Origin: Paramarasmius palmivorus
Taxonomy: Eukaryota; Basidiomycota; Agaricomycetes; Agaricales; Marasmiaceae
Reading direction: 5' to 3'
Assembly (NCBI GenBank): GCA_037176845.1
Contig: JAYKXP010000003.1
Coordinates: 124,001-188,000, forward strand
DNA: 64,000 nucleotides
The notes under the pieces were generated by a model. The model had not been told where the DNA came from. It was given only the letters and a program-made list of their open reading frames with translations, and searched no databases. Every line of letters starts with the position of its first letter. Positions within the stretch are counted from its first letter, which is position 1. This document shows positions 11,727 to 22,692 of the stretch, one piece after another. The position numbers were made by a program, and so were the translations under genes.

Positions 11727-14087
11727 ATGCCTCGCATAAGAAAAAGTACGTTATACTGTCGTCTTCAATTCAACTCGTGTCAACTCTGACTTCCCTTCTT
11801 GCAGAGACAAGTAAGCGAGGCACCACTCACGAACGCAGAAGACTTCAAGAGAGGATCAAGGAGAGCAAGCGGAAAAAAACCAAGGAAGCAAAGAAAAACC
11901 CTCAGTGGAAGTCTAGTGCGTGTACTCACTCATCCAAATATGAATACGACTTAGTTTGTTCCTTTTCGACTTGATTCAGAGCATAAAAAAGATCCTGGTA
12001 TCCCGAATACTTTCCCATACAAGGACCAAATATTAGCTGAAGTCGCTGAGCAGAGGCGATTGGTGCGTGATCATTGTCGCCTTTGTACTGATACATACTC
12101 ACGAAACATTATATACTAGGCTGCTGAAGAGAAGCAGCGAAGAAAGGATGCGAAGAAAGGAATACTAGCCAACCAGGCGGAGGAAGAACCATCGGACAAT
12201 GAAATAGAGGTTGACGACGAAGCACCCCTCGACGACGATAAAGAAGAGGATACGCAAGGCGTAGGAAGCATCAGTGCGAAAAGGATTGCAGGCAGTAGGG
12301 TGAAGGGACCTATAGCACCAATCGCTGAGGATGATGATGAAGACGATGAAGACGACGTACCCATACTCATCAACCGCGACTTACCGAACCTGCAGAGCGT
12401 CATTGACCAAGCGGATGTAATCGTTCAGCTTCTGGACGCGAGAGACCCGTTCTCTTTTCGAAGCTCTCATTTGGAGAAGGTTACCGCACAAGCTGGGAAG
12501 AAGCTATTATTTGTGTTGACCAAGATCGGTTTGTGCATTTTCCATTTCATGTGTCACGTCTTCTGAGTTTCGCGATGTTTGTATCAAGATGCTTGCCCCA
12601 GAGAAAGCGTCGAGGCCTGGGCAGCGGTGTTAAGAAAGGAGCACCCAACATTACTGTTCCGCGCAGCGACTTCGTTCTTACCTGGAAACGCTCGTGTACC
12701 TGCCGATGTCAAGGGGAAGGCAAAGGCTCACGACTCCTGTGCAGACGCTCTCGGCTTGGACATCATCCAACAACACTTGGGTGACTTGGCGAACAAAAAG
12801 GGTAAGGATGACTCACTCACAGTCGCTGTGGTCGGTGTGGCAAATGTGCGTCTTCCATTTCGGTATTCAAGGACTCGGACTGACGGGCTACTCACAGGTC
12901 GGAAAGAGTTCTTTCGTGAATTCACTTTCCCGAAAGGCCTCATTACCTATCTACGATGCTCAGACATCGTCTAGAGGCCCCACTACAACCTCTTTACCGC
13001 AAGAAGTTACCATTGAAGTCGATGGTTCTTCCGTACGGATCATTGACACTCCTGGATTTTCATGGGAGTGGGAAGAGGGAAGAGAGGCTGATGAAACCTC
13101 AAGAACTCGCTCGCACGACATCCTCATTCGGAATCGGGGTAGGATTGACCGCCTGAAGGACCCTTCACTTCCCGGTGAGTCTTTCAACCAAACCTGCATC
13201 GCGTCTGGCTAAGTCATGTCTACTACAATAGTCACCGAAATTGTTACTCGTTCAAACCCGGAGGATCTCATGCTTCTGTACAATCTGCCAATCTTCCCGC
13301 CCGGGGACGTACAAATTTTCCTGTCAGGTGTGGCAAGGTCTCAGCAACTTGTTCAAAAGGTCTGCTCGGTGGCTGTTCACTTGTTCATTGACATTGACAT
13401 GAACTATTCTACCCTGCACAGCGCGGTCATTTAGATATTGCCGGTGCATCTCGGATAGTACTGCGGGACTGGAATACTGGTAAACTCCGATGGTACTGCG
13501 CACCTTCGAGCAAAGGCGTACTCGCGGGGTCCACCATGACCGACGAGGCAGTCCTTTCGAGCCTCACGCCGAAAAGGGATCTACGGAAAGCAGGTGGACT
13601 GGTCAAGCTGACTGCGGGGAAGATCGATGATCGCAAGCTATCGTTGGAAGAGAGCTACGCTGCGGAGGTTGATGATAGCGATGATGATCCCGAAAGCGAT
13701 GACGGGGATAAGATCGACATAGATAATGAAGACCAAGCAATGCCGGATGGGAATGACGGGAGTGAGGAGGACCAAGAAGCTGAAGATGAAGCTGAAGATG
13801 AGCTAGATGGATCAGAAGCAGAGGACGAGGAAGAAGCACCACCACCTAGCACCACGTCCAAGCGGAAAAGGACGGTCCCGGTGGCTCTCCCTCCCAACAA
13901 AAAGGTGGCGTTCACTAAAAACGGCAAGCTCCCAAAACCGGCTACGATACCAACCCTCAAGTCGAAGGCCCCTGTAAAATCCGCCATGAAGAAGGGTGCT
14001 ACAAATGCAACATCAAGCAAGACGAAACCAAAAGCAGTCATCTCTGCAGACGACGGGGAGACATACGACTTTGGGAAATACTTCTGA
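11727..14087 (+). CDS. NUG1: Nucleostemin/Nug1-type GTPase for 60S export
   Basis: Nug1 and its animal relatives GNL3 and GNL3L are nucleolar GTPases needed for pre-60S maturation and export. The ATG at 11727 starts MPRIRKK; a short intron joins it to TSKRGTTHERRRLQERIKES, a basic nucleolar region. After an acidic block comes the circularly permuted G domain. Its order is as expected: VLLDARDPF-like VQLLDARDPF, the G4 motif as LTKI plus D after an intron, then G1 as VGVANVGKSSF across an intron near 12900, and G3 as IIDTPGF near 13045. The C-terminal half contains KRGHLDIAGASRIVLRDWNTGK-like sequence, a long Asp/Glu tract (13670-13840) and a basic tail ending FGKYF. The permuted motif order separates it from ordinary Ras-type GTPases. 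Confidence 0.92.
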
Positions 14088-14604
14088 TTTACAGGAGGTA
14101 TGTTGATATGGAACCTCGATCATGTATACTCTACCGCGAACACCGGGGTCAGCAACGACAGGTCGCATTTACCAATATTCCATTTGCGTGTTGCATGCTG
14201 AGTGGTCGAAGGGTTACAAGTTGGCGGGACGCTGAGGCACCTCTACTAGGGCACAATCCTCTCTGACTGTTACGGTTGCTGGTATATCAGTGATACTTGA
14301 CGACTCCCATCGCAGCCCTCGGAGAAATACCAACGTGAGCGCCCGGAGGCTTCTTTTTCCCATGGTGTCCTGAGTTACAGGTACCATGTCAGCCTGCGCT
14401 GCCAGGCGACTGAAGCATTCAGAAACACAAGTCAATTGGACGCTGTGCATGTTGGATGGCATTTCAGGGAAATGTGAATAAGATCTGGAGAGTAAAATTG
14501 ACCGAGTCCCGGGTTCACGAATACATAGTACTTGAACATTAAACGTTGACGTTAAGCCATCAAGACGTCACAGACTGATATGTAGCTTCGTGGAGCGAGT
14601 TCGC
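14088..14604. other. Intergenic, no gene seen
   Basis: This lies between NUG1 and the promoter of the next gene. One 82-codon minus-strand frame (14214-14462) exists but shows no motif and no splice context, so I do not call it a gene. Confidence 0.5.
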
Positions 14605-14610
14605 TATAAA
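14605..14610 (+). promoter_or_regulatory. TATA box of the F-box gene
   Basis: TATAAA sits in the context GCTATAAAAG, 170 bp upstream of the proposed start at 14780. It is followed by a pyrimidine-rich strip, as is usual at basidiomycete start regions. Confidence 0.5.
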
Positions 14611-14779
14611 AGAAGCTTGGGTCTTCTGTTCATTCTTGTTTTCCCCTTTAGATCACCTCACGACTCCTTTATCCTCCGCCCTTTGTTTAACTTATTATCC
14701 TTCTAAAGCCCCATCAACGCTAATTTCTTATAAACACGGGCTATTTGCTTCCTCTGCCGCTCTTTAACGCTTTGGTTTC

Positions 14780-16187
14780 ATGAATTCACTGCACAGAAAT
14801 AAGGATAAGGTGCGCAACGAGGTTCTGTTAGTCAGGGTCAAGTACGCTGATACCTTCCCAGCATGTCAACATTCAGCATCGGAATCCCTTGGATCGACTT
14901 CCAGTCGAATTATATTTGGAAATTTTCTCTCACCATCTCAAAGACTCGAAGGCTATCCTTCGAAGGAACCACCTGCCTTCCCTAATCAATCTTGCACTCG
15001 TAAACCGGAGGTGGCACGAAATCTGCATCTCTGGTGCCAAGCTTTGGTCTAGTTTCGAGATAGATTTCAGCCCAGGGAATGGCCATAATCCTAACGTCGA
15101 AGGAAACATCGAAGTTCTGGTATCCAGATGGCTTGCGCTTTCCAAGACCCATAGCCTATCGATTCGGTTGCAATACACCCCTCCCAAAGAAACTCTTCAA
15201 CGCACTCTTGATCCATGTCCCGCGCTTGTTATCAAGTTGCTTATCCCCCACATGGCTCGATGCCATGAACTGGGACTTTCAGTTCCGAGTGCCTGCGCTA
15301 CACCATTCCTGGAAATGCAACCGGCTCGAAACAGCTTTACTCCTTTTCGGGCCTTGAAGAGTTTGAAGTTGGACATGCAAGGGGTCTGGTATACAAAACA
15401 GTCTCTTGACGTCCTATCGATGGGAATAGACTGGGCGCAGATGACAGACCTGCACCTGATGCTGGACAGCGGGCATATGTTGACATTGGACGAGTGTCTC
15501 TGCTTGCTCAGGCAAGCACGCAGTCTACAAAGGTGCAGTTTAAACGCAATATGCCTCCTTAGTTCCGAAGAACAGGAGGAGGTCTCGTTGGATGCGTGCA
15601 GGGACCTTCGTTTGGTCCTTCAAGGCGAAGTGGGTCTGGAAGCGGAGCGCAGTGCTGTGGCTTTCCTAAGTCGCATCAACGCGCCGTTTCTCAAAACCTT
15701 CCAGGTCGAATGGTTCGTTCCGTCCCCGTTTCCTTGGGATATGGAAGCCGAGCAGGCATTATGGGCGCCTCAGCACGCGCGCTTCCTATCGTTCTTGGAG
15801 CGCAGCGGAAAGTCATTGGAAACGCTGCGTATCTCCCATTTGCCCTTGGCCGAAGCGCAGCTGATACAATGCATTGCTGTGGCTAAGCGTGTAGAGAACC
15901 TCGAATTAAAGTTCTCATTGGGCAGGGATTCGAACGATCCTTTGTCGGATCGATTCTTTCGCCGTTTAGGAGATCGAGATGTACTGCTCCCGAACCTGCG
16001 GAACCTCAAACTGCAATGCCATGGCAAAGCAGTGACTTCTGCTAATCTGGATAATCTCATCCGCAAGCGTAAACTTCATAACGTCTCTGCCTTCATCGGA
16101 ACGAAGCTATCAATCCACCCTTCAACTTCTGCGAAGTGGAAATCACGACAGACATCTGTTTCTCTCTCTTTTTTCACGGACTTCTGA
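14780..16187 (+). CDS. F-box protein with leucine-rich C-terminus
   Basis: F-box proteins recruit substrates to SCF ubiquitin ligases. The F-box-like segment reads LDRLPVELYLEIFSHHL, then LINLALVNRRWHEICISG and LWSSFEI, about residues 20-75. The frame has no ATG directly before it, but a 52-nt intron (14810-14861, GTGCGC..CCCAG) joins ATG at 14780 (MNSLHRNKDK) in frame to HVNIQHRNP, giving a complete start. The rest is one long exon of leucine-rich, poorly conserved repeats (for example FRALKSLKLDMQGV and KRVENLELKFSLG) up to the stop at 16187. The substrate is unknown. It belongs to the large, fast-evolving F-box set of Agaricomycetes and has four more relatives in this window. Confidence 0.8.
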
Positions 16188-16538
16188 TGATTATGATTTG
16201 GACTTAACTCGATGACGATGGACCATACATGGACGACAGTATTACGGACTTCAAACTTCTTTACGAGCATCTATTTTACTACTACTAATACACGGACTAT
16301 ACTAGTTCAGATTACTATGTATATACTGTTTGTGTAGCAGCACGTCTGCTGGTCGATCCTCCCGGTTTCGATGCGTTTGAACCAGTCACATATCGTTTGT
16401 TTCGTCATGAAACAATGTCATGTCTGGTTTTCAGGTTGTGTTGGTTGCATTGCGCGAGTTTCATCTAAAGCCACTAATACTACATACGATATAAATGTGT
16501 GATGTCGTCCTCATCATGAATTGACCATCCACCCACAA
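16188..16538. other. Intergenic, no gene seen
   Basis: This 351-bp strip between two plus-strand genes is rich in ACTATA and ACTACT words near 16280-16320. It holds the terminator side of the F-box gene and the promoter of the next. Confidence 0.45.
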
Positions 16539-17186
16539 ATGACCTCACTTCAGGCCGAGGGAACAGCTTCAGTCTTCTCCGAAGCTGTTCGAGAAATAGC
16601 CCCACATCTTTTCACCGATTACACGGGTTCATCTGGAAGGCGTAAATCAAGTTCTGCTTTACGAAGGAAACGTAGAAGACATATTAGGTCTCTCAGCATG
16701 TCCTGCGTTCATTTCCGGTCTCCGTTGAGGTCAGTGCGGAGCATTCGAAAATTCCTACAACGTGCTAACTGCCACATAGATTCGAAGTCGATTTAGCTAC
16801 TAATGAGCTGGTGGAAGTGAACTGTGTACTGCTTAATAAGTGCGTGCCATTCAATACACTCCTCTGCTCGATGTAACCTCCAACCCATAGACCGACTAGT
16901 GATAGAAGAACGTTCGATGGTTTTATCCCCGAAGCCTATTTACCCTTAATAAGCTCCGTGCTTGCCTTTGCGTGCGTACTTGATATCGTACATGGGACAT
17001 GGACCCTCTGACAATCGCATCGACAGACCTATTGCATACATCAAGCTGTTGTCCGCCACTCTTTCGAAAACGCCGTACCGGCTGGCGAGAATGGTTGTTT
17101 ATCTCCTGAACAGATACATGGCCATCAAGTTCATCTTGGAGCTGCAGCGTCTAGTTACACAGATACAAGCTCTCCACGGGTCGTAG
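16539..17186 (+). CDS. Unknown small protein, four exons
   Basis: I do not recognise this protein. A four-exon model fits exactly: exons 16539-16729, 16780-16839, 16891-16971 and 17027-17186, with three introns of 50, 51 and 55 nt that all have GT..AG ends. The joined length is 492 nt, a whole number of codons, giving 163 residues. It begins MTSLQAEGTASVFSEAVREI, has a basic stretch (SSALRRKRRRHIRSLS), then RFEVDLATNELVEVNCVLLN and EAYLPLISSVLAFAPIAYIK, and ends in a helical, hydrophobic segment (YRLARMVVYLLNRYMAIKFI). One or two membrane-associated helices near the C-terminus are possible. It converges on the mitochondrial carrier gene 113 bp away. The clean exon structure is the main support. 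Confidence 0.6.
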
Positions 17187-17299
17187 TTAGACCGACATTG
17201 TTGGTGGACAATTAGACCATTTAGAGCATGAATCTCCTGAGGGGCGAGTGAGTGAATGTGGAGATGGTCGAAGGGAAAAGACATACCTATCCATAATAA

Positions 17300-18458
17300 T
17301 CATATACCTAAAAAGCGCTTGGCGGCTTGCCACGTAGCTAGAGATACACTATGCATCGGAACTTGCTTTAATAGACCTACTCCTAGCCCAAAGTAGAAAC
17401 CTCGCCAACCGCTAGTGCGCCAGATCTGCTTCACTGTCTGCCCGACTCCAAGAGGCTGTATCGAGTTATGTCCACTTGCCTGCTGCATTCTACGAACGAC
17501 TTCTATGGGATAGGTCACAATTTGAGCAGTGGCGCCTGCTAGTGCCCCAATAACCAAATTAATCGGATGACGATGCCTTTCTCTAAGAGACGAAGATAGC
17601 AAGTGTCTGCTGGACTCGTTAAGACTTTCCCAAGCGAGGAATATGCCCCCTCGGTAGGGTATGGTGCCTGCCAATGTCACTGCGAAGCCTCGATAGAAGT
17701 TAGATAGTCCGCCTGGGGCCAATGCCACTCTTTCATTGTAGATAGTCCGTAGAAGGGTGACTAGGTGATTCTGGCCAAGATCGCGCTGATTCAAAATTGC
17801 CATGCGTACCCGAGCAAGCTCGAAGGGATAGGTAAAAGGCAGGACCGATATACCTGCGAGCAAATTAAAAACCGGTTCCAAAGCTAGAAACGTGGAGCGT
17901 ACCAGCAACTGAGCCTGCGACCATGCGTCTGAATGGAGTACGATCCGCTGGTGTTGGCATGATAATCTACACGAGTTGGGGCACGGTGTTAGCATCCTTT
18001 CCATACGCCTTCTGTGAGCTGCGTACTGGTGTGACTACATCATATACGGTATAGCCAATGGCAGCATGAGGAATAGCACGAGTCAGAGTGAGGGCATTTC
18101 CACGGTATAGGGCTAGAAATCCTTGGGTATGTATAATATGGCGTAGGGCATCGAATGGTCCTCTCCAAGTGCCTGTACTCATATGCGTCTTTAATTTTCG
18201 GGAACCAGGAAAACAAACCGAATGCACCATACCAGAAAACCGAGCATAATCGTGCTGGTGTGTCTGAAATAATATCTTGACACGCTCCAGAGGAGCTACG
18301 GTAGTCTTGGCCTATTAGTATTTGGAAGAGAACTTGGTCTATGTCAGTGTCACTGCGATACCATATATGAGACACACCACTCCGCCAGCAATTCCACCCG
18401 CCAGCAATGACCGCCAATAGAAGCTCCTAGAATCTATTTGAGATGATTTCTCTGTCAT
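17300..18458 (-). CDS. LEU5: Mitochondrial carrier, Leu5/SLC25A16-A42 type (probable CoA carrier)
   Basis: This belongs to the SLC25 mitochondrial carrier family of inner-membrane solute transporters. The start at 18458 reads MTEKSSQIDSRSFYWRSLLAGGIAGGV, and an intron joins it to AKTTVAPLERVKILFQTHQ, the first P-x-[DE]-x2-[KR] signature with the wording typical of the Leu5/Graves carrier subgroup. The second repeat has VLPFTYPFELARVRMAI and the third has TAQIVTYPIEVVRRMQQ, followed by GWRGFYFGLGVGLLKQVPM. The end at 17300 follows AAKRFLGI. Leu5-type carriers move coenzyme A into mitochondria in yeast. The assignment to this subgroup rests on the first repeat and the C-terminus and is less certain than the family itself. 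Confidence 0.82.
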
Positions 18459-18582
18459 ATCATTTTTCCGACTGAGGACTTGAGGGACTGAAGTTTAAGG
18501 TGAAGGTAGCGGAGAAAGACGGTCGTCACACCTTGGAACTTCACCACTACCATCGGCTTTAACCCAAAAGTACGGATACCCA
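18459..18582. promoter_or_regulatory. 124-bp divergent promoter, carrier gene / LENG1-like gene
   Basis: Two start codons facing away from each other are 124 bp apart, so transcription of both genes must start from this very short strip. No TATA box was seen. Confidence 0.55.
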
Positions 18583-19568
18583 ATGGGAAAACTCAATATC
18601 GCACACCACAAGTCCTATCATCCGTATCGGAGAGATAACATAGAAAGAGTCCGTCGGGATGAAGAAGAAGCACGGCAAAAGGAAGAAAAAGAGGAAGAAA
18701 GGGTAATGGTTGCTGTACGTTTTCAAACAGCTATGCGTCATCCTTCGGATTGACTGTAACATAGGATGCAGAAGCTAGAATTGAGCTTCTGAGAAAGCGA
18801 GCTGGATTAGAAGACAAGGGCAAGCAAGCAGAGCTCCCTTTGGCTCAAGTTGAGGCACTTTCACAACCTTTACAAGGATCAAGTTCCGGGAAACACATCA
18901 ACTTTTTCGAGGATCTTGAACAGGTCTGTATTACTACTTGTATATATACTAGACAGCTGGCTTATGAAGGGCAGAATGCCATTGCAGCGGCCTCGATACG
19001 TTCCAAGAAACCTCCAGCTGAAACCGAGAAGGGCATACCACTAGCACCTTCCAAGAAAGATTTAAATCCCTGGTACTCCTCAAACGGAAATGCTTCTAGA
19101 AGCAAAGATGGCGAAGAAGATTGGGATGACGAGCGCAGAAGGTAAAAATGCGTTTCCTCTCATGAGTGCTATCTAACTTCCAACAGGAAGCGCGAAAGAG
19201 ATACGAACCGGAAGTCGCAACACGACCCCCTGACAGCCATTCAACACCAGCTAGCGTCGTCCTCATCGTCAAAAGGCAAATCCACATCCAAGTCAAAACA
19301 TCGACCCTCTATTTCTGGTATAGATACGCCCTCAAAACCATCAGCGCAACAAGCACGGCTTACGCGCGAATCATCTGAACGTGAGAGGGCATTGGCTCTC
19401 ATAAGGGCGAAAAAGCGACAGGCCATGGGAAGTGAAACTCCTATGTCAACGCGCTCGGACGACGCATCAGAGTATGGTGACATGTACAACCGAAGAGAGG
19501 TCGCTGCGGCAAGAGAGAGTAGAGAAAAGAGAAGATGGGGTGGTTCTGGTGGTGAACGAGGATGGTAA
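18583..19568 (+). CDS. LENG1-like protein with N-terminal CIR domain
   Basis: The N-terminus MGKLNIAHHKSYHPYRRDN, followed by IERVRRDEEEARQKEE, is the CIR_N signature found in human LENG1 and in splicing-associated corepressors. After an intron comes DAEARIELLRKRAG, then HINFFEDLEQ and NPWYSS, which are placed as in LENG1. Further exons are rich in lysine and serine, and the end reads MYNRREVAAARESREKRRWGG and ERGW, stop at 19566-19568. Three introns are needed, all GT..AG and all keeping frame. Proteins of this type are nuclear and are found with spliceosome components; the precise role is not known. The protein is largely coiled coil or disordered, with no catalytic motif. Confidence 0.8.
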
Positions 19569-19741
19569 TATGTATGCAATGAGCAGAATCTTTTCGTATT
19601 CAGCAAATCGTGGACAAGGCTGGTCACAATCATAACTATTATATTCTCGTCTAGATCATGTATAACAAATGCTCGAGTGAACTTGTAATGTAATTTTCTA
19701 TGGTCGTCGCTTTCATTGACATCATCGAGACGCTATCCAAT

Positions 19742-21755
19742 TCAGTTCTTGGGTGGAGGGGCAACACCATCGAAGGCTGGTGGAAGATGGAATGACTTCT
19801 CCCCCACAGGTGTCGTCGCACCACTCCCAGGTGCACTCTTTGTCTCGGTATCAGTGTCGGGATCTTTCTTCTTTGTATCCTTCTTGCTAGGCGGCGCAAC
19901 ACCCATCTTCTTCTGCAATCCCCTACAGAAGCCCGCGCCGCCCAGGTAGAAGAACGCTAGTCCACCACCGATAATCCAGTGTCCATACCATCCAAGTCGA
20001 CTCCAGGCCTCAAGTGAGTCCTTCCACGTCAAAAGCATGAAAGGCGAAGCGATATAGTTTAGAATGAGCAACGATGTGAGTGCACCAATAATGTCGTATA
20101 TGCGCTTGGTCAGCGTAGTAGGTGAGTTGGGTGGAGGCAGAACAAGTGGCCGGATGTTGGCGCGAACGAGACGGGCAGCGGTGGTGATGAAACCGCCCAT
20201 GAAGAAGGTGAGGTAGTATCCAACAGCTGCGCCATGCCAGAATGCGGAGACACCAAAGGTCAACATGGATGCCCAGAAACCGGGTTTCTTTCCGGGGCTG
20301 GTGACACGCTTGTACACGCACTCGCGGAGCCAAACGTTCGCTTTCATGTTCCATGAATCAAGAAGGACCTTGGGCCGAGTCAGTATCCCAGTTATGACCA
20401 TAAAAGTAGAGGTCTTGCCTTGAAGTTGTCAGGCCATTCGATGACAAATGGCTTGACATTTGCTGCGCCGTTCCACATACTCCTCATCTTTCCTGGTTGC
20501 GAACGGCTTGGACGGAATCCTGTAAATCCAAAGCCGGTAAGGATAGCTGCACCCTGCATCCCTAATTAGTATGCATAGTCTGACAGCTGAAAGGAGACAA
20601 ACCTCTGTCAACGTCCAAATTGCGTAGTACTTTGTTCTCTCCATAGTTCCGTAAAGCTGGCACCACAGAATCCTTTCCCACATAGCCTTCTTAACGAACT
20701 CGTCGGACAATAAGGAAGTGAAATTCCATTGTCCGCCAAGGACGACGAAGGTCCCTAGGTATACAAGGCCCATAAGCATCTTGCGGTAACCGACACGTTT
20801 CCGACCATCAGCAAGGTTACGCTTGCCGTTCGCAGATTTGATATTCTGCGAAGTGAAAACGGTATCATGCACTAAGGCAAGATAGTCTGCATATTCGAGG
20901 TAAGGACCGACAAGGATTCCTGGGAAGTAGAAGCAATATCCGAGGAACTCAAGAAGAGAAGGATATTGAGTGACGCGTTTTGAGAGTTGCCATGCATCTA
21001 GATCCTACGGTGATTCGTGTAAACATACGAAAGGCCCAAAGAACTGATGGATCATACCTTTTCTGATCTCCTGCCATCGTACACGTTCCAAGCAAAGGTT
21101 GTAAGCTTCATAACCAACACCATTTGAGGTCCAGTAACCTCAATTGTTTCGTAAGAGAGGTTATAGAATGCTCGGATAACATGGCTGTTTGACAGGGCAG
21201 ATGAACATGTCAGTTTTGAATGTCACAAAAAAAAACCGCGTACGCACTTGGCCATGAGATGTCCCAACACGAAACTGTATCAAAGGTGTTTGAATGAAAC
21301 CATAAAGCACCATAAGATACTGCTCACATGAAGATGAACCAGACTGCTGCCGTGCCCTTCTCCGCACCCTTTTCTACGCCGCCTCTGGCCCAGATTCCTC
21401 GTCCAACGACATAGGTTACAAGCACGTCAAGCAGGAGTTGTCCTAGACCGCTCCACATATCTATGACACGTTCTCAGCATCCATTTTCGACGTTGAGCTT
21501 CCGGAGACCTACTCAGCATTGGGCCCAAATAGAACAGGGCGACAGTTACATTGAACAGGTGACGTAGGTGAGGTTGAGAGGCAGGTATCCGAACGAAGAT
21601 GGATCCCAGGGGGTACGAAAGGAGAAGACATGAGATGAGCTAGGAATGCAAGTCGGTTTCACTGAGCTGTACGGTGAAATAGAGTCAATACACACCTTGA
21701 CTTGGTCCAGCGAAGCCCCGACAGCATTGGCTAATGGAACGAATAACGCGTCCAT
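19742..21755 (-). CDS. ALE1: MBOAT lysophospholipid acyltransferase (Ale1/LPCAT type)
   Basis: This is a membrane-bound O-acyltransferase that esterifies lysophospholipids in the endoplasmic reticulum (Lands cycle). The start at 21755 reads MDALFVPLANAVGASLDQVK, and a second exon begins LISCLLLSYPLGSIF. Downstream exons give several hydrophobic segments, EFLGYCFYFPGILVGPYLEY, and a segment around WNMKANVWLRECVYKR carrying the conserved Asn region. The catalytic His is in FGVSAFWHGAAVGYYLTF near 20225. The C-terminal tail is cytosolic-looking, with KKDTKKKDPD and a proline-rich end at 19742. The combination of YFPGILVGP and SAFWHG..PGYYLTF-like motifs is typical of the yeast Ale1 branch. Five or more introns interrupt the gene. 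Confidence 0.87.
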
Positions 21756-22329
21756 TTTCGTAGCCTTTCCTCAAAATCCTTGAGGGGGTATTTAAGGCTT
21801 TTTGGGGAGAAAAAACACACGACTGACAGGTAAGTGGTAAAGAGCAAAAGAACTTTTTTTGGGGAGGAGAGGTCCCGTAACGTGATATCCCCATCAAACG
21901 TGGGTGAATCATTTACTCTTTATCTCCATTCGTAAAATGAGGATTCCAGAGTCCCAACACAGAGCCTGAGCTGTACAGTGCACTGACCGAGACTTCTGGA
22001 TGGCTGGAGGCAAAGAGCAGGTTTGGGCTTGACACCCTTCTTCGGTGACAAGCGATTATCAACTTCATATTCGAAGGATTTCACGTATATATAACAAGCT
22101 GGTGCTACTTTGCAGCTACCTGGCCGACATCACTGCAGCAACCACAATACACAACCTTCGCTAGCCCAAGATTCTTCCGTGGTCCGCCTCCATTAATGTC
22201 TGAATCGAACAAGCATGATTCACAGCAGAAGCAGCAGAGTAATAAGCTACCCCAGCAAAGCAGGAATGGCGCGCAAATGCATTTCTTCATGTGTCCACCG
22301 ACTAGAAAAAAGAATTCTATTTGGCTTGC
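21756..22329. other. Intergenic, no gene seen
   Basis: This holds the promoter of the MBOAT gene and unassigned sequence. TATATATAA occurs near 22086. No supported coding frame was found. Confidence 0.4.
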
Positions 22330-22569
22330 TCATGAACCAGGGATTACTGTATTCTCACCCTTCAAGGCTTTAGCTTTGGCCTTTGCTCCCCAGGGTTTAG
22401 AATCTTTTTCAGCAGCAGCGATCTCTTTCCCATCCGGGCCGGGTTGGGAGATATGCAGCGTTTTGGGAGGATTGGTAGGGCTACCGCCGGTCTTTAACAT
22501 AGAGGAATCGATGCGCAGTCTTTTGCTGACATCTGTCTTTATAGGTTCGTGACTGCCAATCCGAATCAT
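22330..22569 (-). CDS. Possible small unknown protein (79 aa)
   Basis: A single uninterrupted frame on the minus strand begins MIRIGSHEPIKTDVSKRLR and ends KALKGENTVIPGS. It is hydrophilic, rich in Lys, Ala and Pro, and has no recognisable domain. Its composition looks more protein-like than the opposite-strand frame. It lies alone between the MARVEL-type and MBOAT genes. It could equally be chance or one exon of a longer gene. Confidence 0.3.
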   Translation of the reverse strand: MIRIGSHEPIKTDVSKRLRIDSSMLKTGGSPTNPPKTLHISQPGPDGKEIAAAEKDSKPWGAKAKAKALKGENTVIPGS

Positions 22570-22692
22570 TTGATGTTGTTACGACTAGATGCGTCTGCTG
22601 TCATGTCACAAAGAGGTATCAACACCAATTGCATACACAAGACAATCTACACGGGTGGTTTCGAGTGAGCTGGGTGCCTATATATTCCTAAA

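Noticed and set aside
13603..14041. Minus-strand frames opposite the acidic tract of Nug1
   Set aside because: Long open frames opposite Asp/Glu-rich coding sequence are common artefacts; the plus-strand protein explains the region.
22196..22552. 118-codon plus-strand frame
   Set aside because: No motif, and it overlaps a more protein-like minus-strand frame; composition suggests a shadow.
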